Positions 33,077 to 41,521 of a stretch of 59,302 bases of DNA are shown in pieces. The translations under genes were made by a program, and so were the position numbers. The DNA comes from Streptomyces sporangiiformans (GTDB lineage: Bacteria > Actinomycetota > Actinomycetes > Streptomycetales > Streptomycetaceae), in the NCBI RefSeq assembly GCF_005768555.2, contig NZ_VCHX02000137.1, forward strand, positions 1 to 59,302, read 5' to 3'. Within the stretch, counting starts at the first letter, position 1, and every line of letters begins with the position of its first letter. The notes below the pieces were generated by a model, which made no database searches, was not told the DNA's origin, and saw only the letters and a program-made list of their open reading frames with translations.

Positions 33077-34687
33077 ATGGTGAGTGTTCAAGCGCCTCCC
33101 GGTGGCCGAGAAGTTCCTTACGCGCGCGTGCTGTTGCTGCCGGCCATAGTGATGGCCGCGGTGACCGGGGCCGCCGTCGCCGTGGTGGCGGAACCGGCCC
33201 GGCTTGCCGTCGGCTGGTGCGGCGGCATCGCCACGCTCCTGGTGCTCGCCACCGCCGCCGAAGCCGTCCGCCGCGGCCGTGTCCTGCGCGATACGCGCGC
33301 CGAACTCGCGAGCCGGACAGCCTCCTTGGAACGGCGCCTCGCCGCCCAGGACGACGAGATCGTCCACCTCGGCAAGGAGCTGCTGCCCGCTGTGCTGTTG
33401 CAGCTGCGCTGCGGCGATTCCCCCGACCAGGTGATGCGCAAAGTCGTCGACGCGAACCCCACGTACCGAGAACTCCCCGCCTCGCAGCGCGAGTTGCTGC
33501 GCATCATGCTGCGGATCGTCGACCACGAGGACGCGCTGCGCGACTCCTCGCAGCGCGCCTTCGTCAACATCGCCCGGCGTGTCCAGGCGATCGTCCACCA
33601 GCAGAACAAGGAACTGCGCGAGATGGAGGAGGACCACGGGCGCAACCCCGAGGTCTTCGACGACCTGCTGCGCATCGACCACGGCACCGCGCTCATCGGC
33701 CGCCTCGCCGACTCCATCTCCGTACTCGGTGGCTCCCGCCCGGGCCGCCAGTGGCCCAAGCCCGTACCGCTCTACAGCGTGCTGCGCGGTGCCATGTCCC
33801 GGATCCTGGAGTACCGGCGCATCGAACTGCACTCGATCGCCCGGGTCAACATCGACGGCCCGTCCGTCGAACCGGTCATCCACGCCGCCGCCGAACTCCT
33901 CGACAACGCCACGCGCTACTCGCCGCCGCAGACCAAGGTGCACATCACCGCCGTCGAGGTGCAGACCGGTGTCGCCATCGAGATCGAGGACGCCGGCGTC
34001 AGCCTCAGCGAGGAGGCACGCCGACGGGCGGAGGGCATGCTCGAGAAGGCCAAGGCCGGCATCGACCTCAACGACCTCGGCGAGACCCCGCGGCTCGGCA
34101 TGGCCGTCGTGGGCCGTCTCATGCAGATGTACAACATGCAGGTCTCGCTGCGGCAGTCGGCGTACGGCGGTGTCCGCGCCGTGCTCATCGTGCCCAGTGA
34201 CATGCTCACCGAGGGAACCGCTCCCGGCCTCGCCCACGGCATCGGAGTCGGCTCCGTGCCCCAGGTGGACCTCCACGACGTCGTGCCACCGGCGCGCAAG
34301 CCCAAGAAGCGCCGTCCCACCACCGGACCCCGCGTCTCGGAATCGGCGTCCCCGATGGAGGACGACGTTCCCGTGGTCACCGAGTGGACGCCGCAGGGTC
34401 TGCCGCAGCGCCGCAGCCGGGTCAAGATCCCGTTCAGCCAGCGGGTGGCCGAGGCCCGCGCCGCCGAGGCGGAGGCGGAGGCCGCGCGCAAGGCCGGCAA
34501 GCCCGTCATCGACTGGTCCAGGTCCGCGGCACAGCCAACCCCGGACAAGGACGAACCCCCACCCGGGTTGTGGGTCGAGGCGTTCATGGCAGGCCTCAAG
34601 GGCGGAGACGAGGACCAGAACAAGACACCAGGCGCGACCGACATCCCGGCCCCTCGGGAGGCCGACGACGAGGGGGACCTCAAGTGA
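33077..34687 (+). CDS. cvnA: Conservon sensor-like histidine kinase CvnA
   Basis: The 536-residue membrane protein has two N-terminal membrane helices (about 13-30 and 38-58) and a signalling domain, then a GHKL ATPase domain with AAELLDNATRYSPP (about 272) and GMAVVGRLMQMYN. It lacks the usual phospho-accepting histidine box, which is typical for conservon kinases. The C-terminal about 150 residues are charged and probably flexible. It is the first gene of a five-gene conservon; in S. coelicolor the comparable cvn9/rar operon affects aerial mycelium. The products are thought to assemble like a eukaryotic G-protein-coupled complex at the membrane. Confidence 0.93.
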   Translation: MVSVQAPPGGREVPYARVLLLPAIVMAAVTGAAVAVVAEPARLAVGWCGGIATLLVLATAAEAVRRGRVLRDTRAELASRTASLERRLAAQDDEIVHLGKELLPAVLLQLRCGDSPDQVMRKVVDANPTYRELPASQRELLRIMLRIVDHEDALRDSSQRAFVNIARRVQAIVHQQNKELREMEEDHGRNPEVFDDLLRIDHGTALIGRLADSISVLGGSRPGRQWPKPVPLYSVLRGAMSRILEYRRIELHSIARVNIDGPSVEPVIHAAAELLDNATRYSPPQTKVHITAVEVQTGVAIEIEDAGVSLSEEARRRAEGMLEKAKAGIDLNDLGETPRLGMAVVGRLMQMYNMQVSLRQSAYGGVRAVLIVPSDMLTEGTAPGLAHGIGVGSVPQVDLHDVVPPARKPKKRRPTTGPRVSESASPMEDDVPVVTEWTPQGLPQRRSRVKIPFSQRVAEARAAEAEAEAARKAGKPVIDWSRSAAQPTPDKDEPPPGLWVEAFMAGLKGGDEDQNKTPGATDIPAPREADDEGDLK

Positions 34688-35091
34688 TCCAGCACCGAGC
34701 CAACTTCGACTGGATGCTCAAGGAGCTGTGCGACGGGGTGCCCGGCACCCGGCAGATCGTCGTGCTCTCCGCCGACGGCCTGCGCATCGCCCGGTACGGA
34801 GGTGATCCCGACGCCGCCGACCGCGTCGCCGCGGCCTGCGCCGGACTCCAGAGCCTGGCGGGGGCCGTCGCCACCGAGATCCCGGGCACCGAGGGCCGGA
34901 TGCGCATGGTGATCATCGAGATCCACGGCGGCTACTTCTACATGATGGCCGCGGGCCCCAACGCCTACCTCGCCGTCCTCGCGGACGAGACCGTGGACGC
35001 CGGGCTCATGAGCAACCGCATGCGCGACCTCGTCGTACGGATCGGTGCCCACCTGACGAGTCCGCCCCGGCGGAACGGGCAGGTCGTATGA
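34684..35091 (+). CDS. cvnB: Conservon roadblock/LC7 protein CvnB
   Basis: A 135-residue cytosolic roadblock domain protein (FDWMLKELCDGVPGTRQIVVLSADGL, then GYFYMMAAGPNAYLAVL). It probably acts with CvnD as a GTPase regulator and may bind CvnA. GTG 34684 overlaps the CvnA stop as GTGA, so translation is coupled. The alternative start inside cvnA is out of register with the domain. Confidence 0.93.
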   Translation: MIQHRANFDWMLKELCDGVPGTRQIVVLSADGLRIARYGGDPDAADRVAAACAGLQSLAGAVATEIPGTEGRMRMVIIEIHGGYFYMMAAGPNAYLAVLADETVDAGLMSNRMRDLVVRIGAHLTSPPRRNGQVV

Positions 35092-35558
35092 CTCCTCCGC
35101 AACGACGACGGCGCCTCCCCAAGGAAGCGTCCGCGAAAATTCCCCAGCAGGCCCCCGAGGGAGTCTCCCCCCACGCACCGAAGGAAGGCGGGGCACAGGG
35201 CGGGGAGAACCAGACGGCTGACCAGACGGAGAACCAGCCGGAGAGGCTGTTCGTCCTCACCAGCCAGGTCGAGGACGGTGATCGTGCCTCTCTCGACCTC
35301 GTGACCTTGATCGTGGCGCGCGCCGACGCGCCGCCCACTGCACAGCCGGAGCAGTCGGCCGTCCTCCGGCTGTGCGGGTCCCCACTGTCCGTGGCCGAAC
35401 TCTCGGCCTATCTCAATCTGCCGTTCAGCGTGGTGACCGCACTGCTGACCGAGCTGCTGACGGCCGAACTGGTACACGCGCGCGCCCCGATCGTCCGCTC
35501 GGAGCTGCCCGACCGTTCCCTCCTCGAAGCGGTGATGCATGGACTTCAAAAGCTCTGA
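35088..35558 (+). CDS. cvnC: Conservon DUF742 protein CvnC
   Basis: A 156-residue protein with a polar, disordered first half (PKEGGAQGGENQTADQTENQ) and a DUF742 winged-helix-like second half (FVLTSQVEDG, SPLSVAELSAYLNLPFSVV). DUF742 proteins occur almost only in conservons. It overlaps CvnB by ATGA and CvnD by 20 bases. Confidence 0.93.
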   Translation: MTPPQRRRRLPKEASAKIPQQAPEGVSPHAPKEGGAQGGENQTADQTENQPERLFVLTSQVEDGDRASLDLVTLIVARADAPPTAQPEQSAVLRLCGSPLSVAELSAYLNLPFSVVTALLTELLTAELVHARAPIVRSELPDRSLLEAVMHGLQKL

Positions 35559-36159
35559 CACCGTCACAGGCCCTCGCGCCGAGGACCACCTTCCGCAGAC
35601 GGCCCAAGCCGCTGTGAAGATCGTGATCGTCGGCGGTTTCGGGGTCGGCAAGACGACGATGGTGGGCTCCGTCAGCGAGATCAGACCGCTGACCACGGAG
35701 GAGACCATGACGCAGGCCGGCGTCGGGGTCGACGACAACTACGGCTCGGACAGCAAGACCGCCACCACCGTGGCCATGGACTTCGGCCGCATCAGCATCA
35801 CCGAACAGCTGGTGCTGTACCTGTTCGGCACTCCTGGCCAGGAGCGCTTCTGGTTCCTGTGGAATGGCCTGTTCGAGGGCGCCCTGGGCGCGGTCGTGCT
35901 GATCGACACCCGCCGCCTGGAAGTCAGCTTCGACGTCATCGGCCGGCTGGAGGAGCGCGGGGTGCCGTTCGTCGTCGCGGTCAACGACTTCCCGGACGCG
36001 CCCCGTTACCCCATCGAGGACCTGCGCTCCGCGCTGGACCTGCCCGAGGAGATCCCCATCATGAAGTGCGACGCGCGCCGCAGGGCCTCCAGCCGAGACG
36101 TCCTGATGACCCTGATGCGCTTCCTGCACTCGATCGCCATGGCCTCCGCGTCCGCCTGA
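35539..36159 (+). CDS. cvnD: Conservon Ras-like GTP-binding protein CvnD
   Basis: A 206-residue small GTPase. Walker A is GGFGVGKTT, switch II is FGTPGQERFWF, and the guanine-specificity loop is VNDFPDA. It likely cycles between GTP and GDP states under control of CvnA-C. It overlaps cvnC by 20 bases, so the first codons are read in two frames. After the stop comes a 15-base tandem repeat that repeats the stop in frame. Confidence 0.95.
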   Translation: MDFKSSDTVTGPRAEDHLPQTAQAAVKIVIVGGFGVGKTTMVGSVSEIRPLTTEETMTQAGVGVDDNYGSDSKTATTVAMDFGRISITEQLVLYLFGTPGQERFWFLWNGLFEGALGAVVLIDTRRLEVSFDVIGRLEERGVPFVVAVNDFPDAPRYPIEDLRSALDLPEEIPIMKCDARRRASSRDVLMTLMRFLHSIAMASASA

Positions 36160-36251
36160 CAGCCATCCGTCTGACCGTCTTCCGCCTGATCTGCTTCCGC
36201 CTGATCGTCTTCCGTCTGACCGTCATCGGTCCCGGCCGCGGCCGCGGCCGC
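36157..36251 (+). repeat. 15-base tandem repeats after the CvnD stop
   Basis: From the TGA at 36157 the sequence continues as 15-base units, each ending in CTGA (for example TCTGCTTCCGCCTGA, TCGTCTTCCGTCTGA), four units up to about 36219. All are in frame with the gene, so the stop is repeated in frame. It is followed by a GC-rich run GGCCGCGGCCGCGGCCGC (36234-36251) made of overlapping GCGGCCGC units. Confidence 0.8.
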
Positions 36252-36288
36252 AATTCCCCACTCCCGACTTCAGCTTCGGAGCACCACC

Positions 36289-37821
36289 GTGACGCCTGAA
36301 CCCCCTTCCCGAACCAGTACGGACGACGCCATGCCCGGTCCGCCGCCCGGCTGCCCCGCCCACGGAACGGGCCCCGGCGGACTACGCCGCCTGTACGGAC
36401 CCGAGGCCGAGGACCTCGAAGCCCTCTACGAGAAACTCCGGGCCGAACACGGCGCCGTCGCGCCCGTGCTGATCCACCAGGACGTACCGATGTGGGTGGT
36501 CCTCGGCCACAGCGAGAACCTGCACATGGTGCGCACCCCCTCGCAGTTCACCCGCGACAGCCGCACCTGGACCGCGTTCAAAGAGGGCATGGTCGCACCC
36601 GACCACCCCCTCATGCCCCACTTCGCATGGCAGCCCATCTGCTCCCACGCCGAGGGCGACGAGCACCTGCGGCTGCGCGGCGCGGTCACCGGCGCCATGT
36701 CGACGATCGACTACCGCGGCATCCGCCGCAGCATCAACCGCTCGACCCAGCTCCTCGCCAACCGCTTCTGCGAGGACGGCGAAGCCGACCTGGTCAGCGA
36801 GTTCGCCGACCACCTCCCCATGGCCGTGATGTGCGAGGTGCTCGGCATGCCCGAGGAGTACAACGAGCGCATGGTGCAGGCCGCCCGCGACATGATCAAG
36901 GGCACCGAGACGGCGATCGCCAGCAACGAGTACGTCATGGGCGCCCTGGTGCGGCTCACCGCCCGCCGCCGCGCCCAGCCCCAGGGGGACTTCACCAGCC
37001 ACCTCATCAACCACCCGGCGGGGCTCACCGACGACGAGGTGTCCCAGCACCTGCGGGTCGTGCTGATCGCCGCGTACGAGGCCACGGCCAACCTCCTCGC
37101 CAACGTACTGCGCATGGTGCTCACCGACCCGCGCTTCCGCGCCCAGCTCAACGGCGGCCAGATGACGGTGCCCGAGGCGGTCGAGCAGTCCCTGTGGGAC
37201 GAGCCGCCGTTCAGCGCCGTACTGGGCTACTTCGCCAAACAGGAGACGGAGTTGGGCGGCCAGCGCATCCGCAAGGGGGACGGACTGCTCTTCGGGATCG
37301 CGCCGGGCAACGTCGACCCGCGCGTCCGCCCGGACCTCACGGCGAACATGCAGGGCAACCGCTCCCACCTCGCCTTCGGCGGCGGCCCCCATGAGTGCCC
37401 CGGCCAGGACATCGGCCGCGCCATCGCCGACACCGGCGTCGACGCGCTCCTCATGCGCCTGCCGGACGTCCAACTGGCCTGCGAGGAGCACGAGTTGCGC
37501 TGGACGGCGTCCCTCGCGTCCCGGCATCTGGTGGAACTCCCGGTGAAGTTCGCGCCGAAACCGCCGCAGGACGTCAAGCAGCGGCCCCGAGCGCATCCCG
37601 TTCCGGATCCGCACCAGGAGTGGGAGATCACCTCACCCACCCCTGCGCCCGCACCCGGTCAGGCCGCCCAGCCTTCCGCTCCCCAGCAGCCCGTACCCGA
37701 GCCCGAGCCCGCGGGCACGGGAACAGGCACGGACACGGTTACGGCCACGGCCACGACCCCCGGACCCGAGCGCCGACTCGGCGCCTGGCAGCGCCTCCTG
37801 CGCTGGTGGCGCGGTCACTGA
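36289..37821 (+). CDS. cvnE: Conservon cytochrome P450 (CYP157-like), lacks ExxR
   Basis: The 510-residue P450 has a heme thiolate motif FGGGPHECPGQD with C370 and an I-helix VLIAAYEATANLL (about 258-270), without the usual A-G-x-x-T pair. The K-helix reads E299-Q-S-L-W303 where other P450s have ExxR. CYP157C1 of S. coelicolor carries the same EQSLW, so this protein belongs to that unusual subfamily. A Pro-rich tail of about 80 residues ends in the basic amphipathic RRLGAWQRLLRWWRGH, possibly a membrane or partner contact. It starts at GTG 36289, 129 bases after cvnD. The reaction is unknown. Confidence 0.93.
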   Translation: MTPEPPSRTSTDDAMPGPPPGCPAHGTGPGGLRRLYGPEAEDLEALYEKLRAEHGAVAPVLIHQDVPMWVVLGHSENLHMVRTPSQFTRDSRTWTAFKEGMVAPDHPLMPHFAWQPICSHAEGDEHLRLRGAVTGAMSTIDYRGIRRSINRSTQLLANRFCEDGEADLVSEFADHLPMAVMCEVLGMPEEYNERMVQAARDMIKGTETAIASNEYVMGALVRLTARRRAQPQGDFTSHLINHPAGLTDDEVSQHLRVVLIAAYEATANLLANVLRMVLTDPRFRAQLNGGQMTVPEAVEQSLWDEPPFSAVLGYFAKQETELGGQRIRKGDGLLFGIAPGNVDPRVRPDLTANMQGNRSHLAFGGGPHECPGQDIGRAIADTGVDALLMRLPDVQLACEEHELRWTASLASRHLVELPVKFAPKPPQDVKQRPRAHPVPDPHQEWEITSPTPAPAPGQAAQPSAPQQPVPEPEPAGTGTGTDTVTATATTPGPERRLGAWQRLLRWWRGH

Positions 37822-37864
37822 CAGGCCAAAGGCGTCGGCACTGACCGATCGGGACGTTTATTTG

Positions 37865-38809
37865 TCACCGATCCGCCCAGTCGTCGTACGCGGACCAGGC
37901 CTGGAGTAGTCGCCCGCTCACCAGCGCGTGCTCCCGCCCCGTGACCGGATCGGTGAACTCCAGTACCCGCGCCAGCAGTTGGAGCGGGCGCCGGAAGTCA
38001 CCGACCGCCACGGGGCCGGTCACCACCGGGTAGAGGGGGTCGCCGAGAATCGGCACACCCAGCGCGTTCATGTGCACCCGCAGCTGGTGGGTCTGCCCGG
38101 TGCTGGGCAGCAGCCGGTAGCGCGCCCGCCCGTCCCGGTGCTCGACCAGCTCGATCCGGCTCACGGCGTTCGGCTCGCCCGGTACCTCCCGGGCGGCCAT
38201 GACCCCCCGCTCCTTCTCGATCCGGCTGCGCACGGTGCGCGGCAGCACCAAGGACGCCTGGTACGGGGCCACGGCCTCGTACTCCTTGCGTACGCGCCGG
38301 TCGCGGAACAGCGACTGATACGCGCCGCGCTCCTCGGGCCGAACCGTGAACATCACCAGCCCGGCCGTGAGCCGGTCGAGCCGGTGCGCGGCCCCGAGCG
38401 TCGGGATGCCCAGCTCCCGGCGCAGCCGTGCGAGAACCGTCTGGGCGACATGGCTGCCGCGGGGCGTCGTGGCGAGGAAGTGCGGCTTGTCGACCACGAC
38501 GATGTGCTCGTCGCGGTACACGACGTCGACATCGAACGGGACGGGCTCCTCGTCGGGCAGCTCCCGGTGGAACCACACGAACATCCCCGGCACGTACGCC
38601 GCGTCGGGCGCCACCGGCCGCCCGTCCGCACCGACGATCAACCCCGCGTCGAGCATCCCGTCGATCACCCCGGCCCCCGCCGCGAGCCGCTCCACCAGAT
38701 GCTCCCGCACGGTCGCCCAGGACCCCTGCGCCGGCAGCCGCACCCGCACCGGATCCACCCCGTCGCGCTGCGGCAGGGGAGCGGGCGGAATCCGGGGCCT
38801 ACGTCTCAC
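37865..38809 (-). CDS. RluA-family pseudouridine synthase
   Basis: The 314-residue protein has the conserved catalytic block GAAHRLDRLTAGLVMF with the Asp of HRLDR, then PSTGQTHQLRVHMNALG and ILGDPLYP. It isomerises uridine in rRNA or tRNA. It lacks a clear S4 domain at the N-terminus, having only a shortened, divergent segment. GTG 38809 is 4 bases after the permease stop, so it is co-transcribed with the permease on the minus strand. The specific RNA site is unknown. Confidence 0.9.
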   Translation of the reverse strand: MRRRPRIPPAPLPQRDGVDPVRVRLPAQGSWATVREHLVERLAAGAGVIDGMLDAGLIVGADGRPVAPDAAYVPGMFVWFHRELPDEEPVPFDVDVVYRDEHIVVVDKPHFLATTPRGSHVAQTVLARLRRELGIPTLGAAHRLDRLTAGLVMFTVRPEERGAYQSLFRDRRVRKEYEAVAPYQASLVLPRTVRSRIEKERGVMAAREVPGEPNAVSRIELVEHRDGRARYRLLPSTGQTHQLRVHMNALGVPILGDPLYPVVTGPVAVGDFRRPLQLLARVLEFTDPVTGREHALVSGRLLQAWSAYDDWADR

Positions 38810-38813
38810 CTGG

Positions 38814-40358
38814 TCAAGCGTACGAGGCCGAGGGAGCCTCCGTGATCGTCGTACGCGCCTTGTACGCCCGGTACGCGGCGCCCACGACGAGCGTCACGCC
38901 CAGGAACAGCACCGTGAACCACTGGAAGTACCAGTGCCCGCCCGCCGGGTCGTACACGTCCGCGCGGGGCCAGGCGAGGTTGACCGTCATGAACAGGCCG
39001 TAGAGCAGGGCGAGCACGTTGACGGGGACGCCCCAGCGGCCGAGGGAGAAGAGCGGGCGGCCCGTCTCGTCGGTTCCGTCGGCGCTGAAGCCGCCGCGCA
39101 GGCGCTGCCACAGCAGTGGTCCGGTCACCATCGCGTACGCGAGGTACAGCATCACGATGCAGGTGGTGCCGATGGCCAGGAACGCCTCCGGCGAGGCGAA
39201 GTTGAGCAGCAGCAGGGCCGCGGCGAGGACGCCGACGACCAGAGCGGGGGCGCTCGGCATACCCGTGCGCGGGTTGACCCGCGCAAGGCGTCGGGAGAAG
39301 GGCAGCTGACCGTCGCGGGCCATGGAGAACAGCATGCGGCAGGCCGCCGTCTGGATCGCGAGGGTCGCCACGGCGATGGCCACCACCACGTCGGCCAGCA
39401 GCAGCCGGCCCACCCCGTCGCCCAGGCTGCTGGTCAGGACGTAACTCAGCCCCTCCACGCCGAGGCGGCCGTTGGTCAGGCTGGGCGCGGCGAGCAGACC
39501 GCCGAGGATGATCAGGCCGCCGAGCACTCCCGCCGAACCGAGTGCGGTGAGGATGGTGCGGGGCGCGGTGTGCCTGGGGTTGCGCGTCTCCTCGCTCATC
39601 TCGCCCGCGCTGTCGAAGCCGATCATCACGTACGCCGCCGTGAACGAACCCACCAGCAGCGCCCCGAACAGGCCCGACTGGGCGGCCGTACCGGTGTGGA
39701 AGGTGATGCCGGGGGAGCGCTCGGAGTGGGTGAGCAGGAGCACGATGATCAGGACGGCGCCGATGATCTCGGCGGTGACGCCGACCCGGTTGATCAGGGA
39801 CATCACGCGGTTGTCGATGACGTTCACGAAGGTCGTCAGGACCAGCAGCAGCACGCCGAACACCGCCGCGTTGGCCGCGCCGCTCGGGGAGGTCGGCGTC
39901 GGGTCGTCGCCGATCAGCTGGAAGCCCGACCAGATCGCCGGCAGCACCATCTGCAGCGCGAGCGCCGCGGCCGCCACCACCACGATCTGCCCGATCACCA
40001 TGATCCAGCCGGCGAACCAGCCGAAGGTGAGGTTCGACAGCCGCGACGACCACTGGTAGATGGCGCCGGAGATCGGATAGCGCGCCGCCAGCTCCGCGAA
40101 GCACGCGGCGACCAGGAACTGCCCGATCAGTACGGCCGGCCAGGTCCAGAAGAACACCGGTCCGCCGAAGGCGTAGCCGAACGCGAAGAACTGGAAGACG
40201 GTCGTCAGGACCGAGATGAACGAGAACCCGGCGGCGAACGAGGCATAGCGGCCCAGGCTGCGGTGCAGCTCCTGGCGGTAGCCGAACTCGGCGAGCGAGC
40301 CGTCGCCGGCGGAGTCCGGGGGCTCGGGGCGGACGTCGGAGGGGGCGGTGGTGGTCAC
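38814..40358 (-). CDS. APC family amino acid/amine permease under the shared operator
   Basis: The 514-residue protein has about twelve hydrophobic segments. SISVLTTVFQF, GFDSAGEMSEETRNPRHTAP and RMLFSMARDGQLPFSRRLA are hallmarks of the APC superfamily (amino acid, choline or GABA type). GTG 40358 is preferred, with AGGCAGGT upstream. The frame remains open past the operator palindrome, which would be unusual to translate. The shared CTGTCGNNCGACAG operator suggests that it imports the substrate of the urea/guanidine operon or a related nitrogen source. The pseudouridine synthase gene downstream is tightly linked. Confidence 0.88.
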   Translation of the reverse strand: MTTTAPSDVRPEPPDSAGDGSLAEFGYRQELHRSLGRYASFAAGFSFISVLTTVFQFFAFGYAFGGPVFFWTWPAVLIGQFLVAACFAELAARYPISGAIYQWSSRLSNLTFGWFAGWIMVIGQIVVVAAAALALQMVLPAIWSGFQLIGDDPTPTSPSGAANAAVFGVLLLVLTTFVNVIDNRVMSLINRVGVTAEIIGAVLIIVLLLTHSERSPGITFHTGTAAQSGLFGALLVGSFTAAYVMIGFDSAGEMSEETRNPRHTAPRTILTALGSAGVLGGLIILGGLLAAPSLTNGRLGVEGLSYVLTSSLGDGVGRLLLADVVVAIAVATLAIQTAACRMLFSMARDGQLPFSRRLARVNPRTGMPSAPALVVGVLAAALLLLNFASPEAFLAIGTTCIVMLYLAYAMVTGPLLWQRLRGGFSADGTDETGRPLFSLGRWGVPVNVLALLYGLFMTVNLAWPRADVYDPAGGHWYFQWFTVLFLGVTLVVGAAYRAYKARTTITEAPSASYA

Positions 40359-40391
40359 GGCGGCACCTGCCTTCGGCACAGGGAAGCGGAG

Positions 40392-40417
40392 TTCCTGTCG
40401 AGCGACAGAAATTAGGG
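40392..40417 (-). promoter_or_regulatory. Second copy of the CTGTCG-NN-CGACAG promoter-operator
   Basis: TTCCTGTCG and CGACAGAAA (40392-40400, 40403-40411) pair with one mismatch around AG. On the minus strand CCTAATTTCTGTCG is identical to the block before the urea/guanidine operon. It lies 34-53 bases before the permease start. Confidence 0.7.
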
Positions 40418-40568
40418 AGCGGCTGTTTCGCTCCAGTGACACGGCCGTGTCCGCTGCGGGCCGAAGTCCTCACGCGCTCGCGGCGAGGTCGAATCGCGAT
40501 ACGTCGCGTGTGTTGACGCTCGCATTGAAGACGCGATATGTTCGTCTACGGATATTCGGATACGAGGG

Positions 40569-40652
40569 TTTCTGTGGTCGAAGTGTCCGAAGTCGAGGTC
40601 TCTGAGGTTCGGGGTCTCTGAGGTTGAGGTATCTGAGGTCGAGGGTGAGGTG
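40569..40652 (+). repeat. Tandem ~15-base repeats in the PadR leader
   Basis: About six degenerate units of the form TCTCTGAGGTTGAGG occupy the DNA just before the PadR gene, from 40569 to 40652. The last units merge with the GTGAGGTGAGG ribosome-binding region. The rest of the 302-bp gap between the divergent permease and PadR genes holds the permease promoter-operator. Confidence 0.75.
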
Positions 40653-40660
40653 AGGCCGTC

Positions 40661-41308
40661 GTGGCGACGAAGCGGCGCAAGCTCAGCAATCCGCTGGCGC
40701 TCGCGGTGATGGCGACGCTCGCGCAGAGGCCGATGCATCCGTACGAGATCGCTCAGACGCTGCGCCGCCAGGGCAAGGACACCAGCACGAAGATCAACTA
40801 CGGCTCGCTCTACACGGTCGTGCAGAACCTGGAGAAGCACGGCTTCGTCGAGGTCACCGATGTGGAGCGGGCGGGCAACCGCCCCGAGCGCACCGTCTAC
40901 GGGCTCACCGAGGCCGGGCGCGAGGAGATGACCGAGTGGATGTCGGACCTGATGGCCGTCCCGGCACGGGAGTACCCGATCTTCGAGACCGCGCTGTCGC
41001 TGATGGGGGTGCTGCACCCCGACGAGGTGACGCGGCTACTGACGGAGCGGCTCCAGGCGCTCGAGGTGCAGGCCGCCAGCGGCCGGGGAGCGCTGCGGAA
41101 ACTCTGTGAGTCGCTGCCGCGGATCTTCCTGGTGGAGAACGAGTACCAGCTGCACATGGTGGAGGCACAGGCCGAGTGGGTCCGTGGCCTCCTCGAGGAG
41201 CTCAGGGAGGGCTCCCTGCCCGGTGTGAAGGGGTGGCGGACCTTCCACGAGACGGGGGAGATGCCGCCGGAGTTCCAGGAGTTGGAGGACAGCTACTTCG
41301 ACAAGTGA
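40661..41308 (+). CDS. PadR family transcriptional regulator
   Basis: The 215-residue protein starts with ATKRRKLSNPLALAVMATLA and the winged helix PMHPYEIAQTLRRQGKDTS, then INYGSLYTVVQNLEKHGFVE, a PadR signature; the C-terminal half is an alpha-helical dimerisation region. The start is GTG 40661, preceded by GTGAGG. PadR proteins commonly control adjacent ABC drug exporters; here an ABC pair follows 213 bases later in the same direction. It is also divergent from the APC permease, so an effect on that gene is possible. Confidence 0.9.
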   Translation: MATKRRKLSNPLALAVMATLAQRPMHPYEIAQTLRRQGKDTSTKINYGSLYTVVQNLEKHGFVEVTDVERAGNRPERTVYGLTEAGREEMTEWMSDLMAVPAREYPIFETALSLMGVLHPDEVTRLLTERLQALEVQAASGRGALRKLCESLPRIFLVENEYQLHMVEAQAEWVRGLLEELREGSLPGVKGWRTFHETGEMPPEFQELEDSYFDK

Positions 41309-41336
41309 CCCACGAGAAGTGACCCAGAGGTGAAAC

Positions 41337-41376
41337 AGACCCCGGCAGGACTGTTGCAGCAGCCCCGCCAGGGTCT
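41337..41376 (+). terminator. Terminator after padR
   Basis: AGACCCCGGCAGG (41337-41349) pairs with CCCGCCAGGGTCT (41364-41376) with two mismatches or G-T pairs. It lies 28 bases after the PadR stop. Confidence 0.6.
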
Positions 41377-41521
41377 CGAACCCCGAACTGACTCCGCCGT
41401 GGGGCAGGCCAGGCGATCGAGGTGCGGCACACCCAGGATAGCCCGGCGCTCTTCACACGGATCAGTCGTCATCCATTGACGCGGACCATTTCGCATCCGT
41501 TCAGTCAGGAGAGCAGTCGTC

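Noticed and set aside
36234..36251. The GCGGCCGC run as a cloning scar
   Set aside because: It continues a natural GC-rich repeat after cvnD and there is no vector-like sequence around it.
40359..40442. A 28-codon N-terminal extension of the APC permease
   Set aside because: It would translate through the operator palindrome and the -10 box; GTG 40358 has a ribosome binding site and begins the permease-like sequence.
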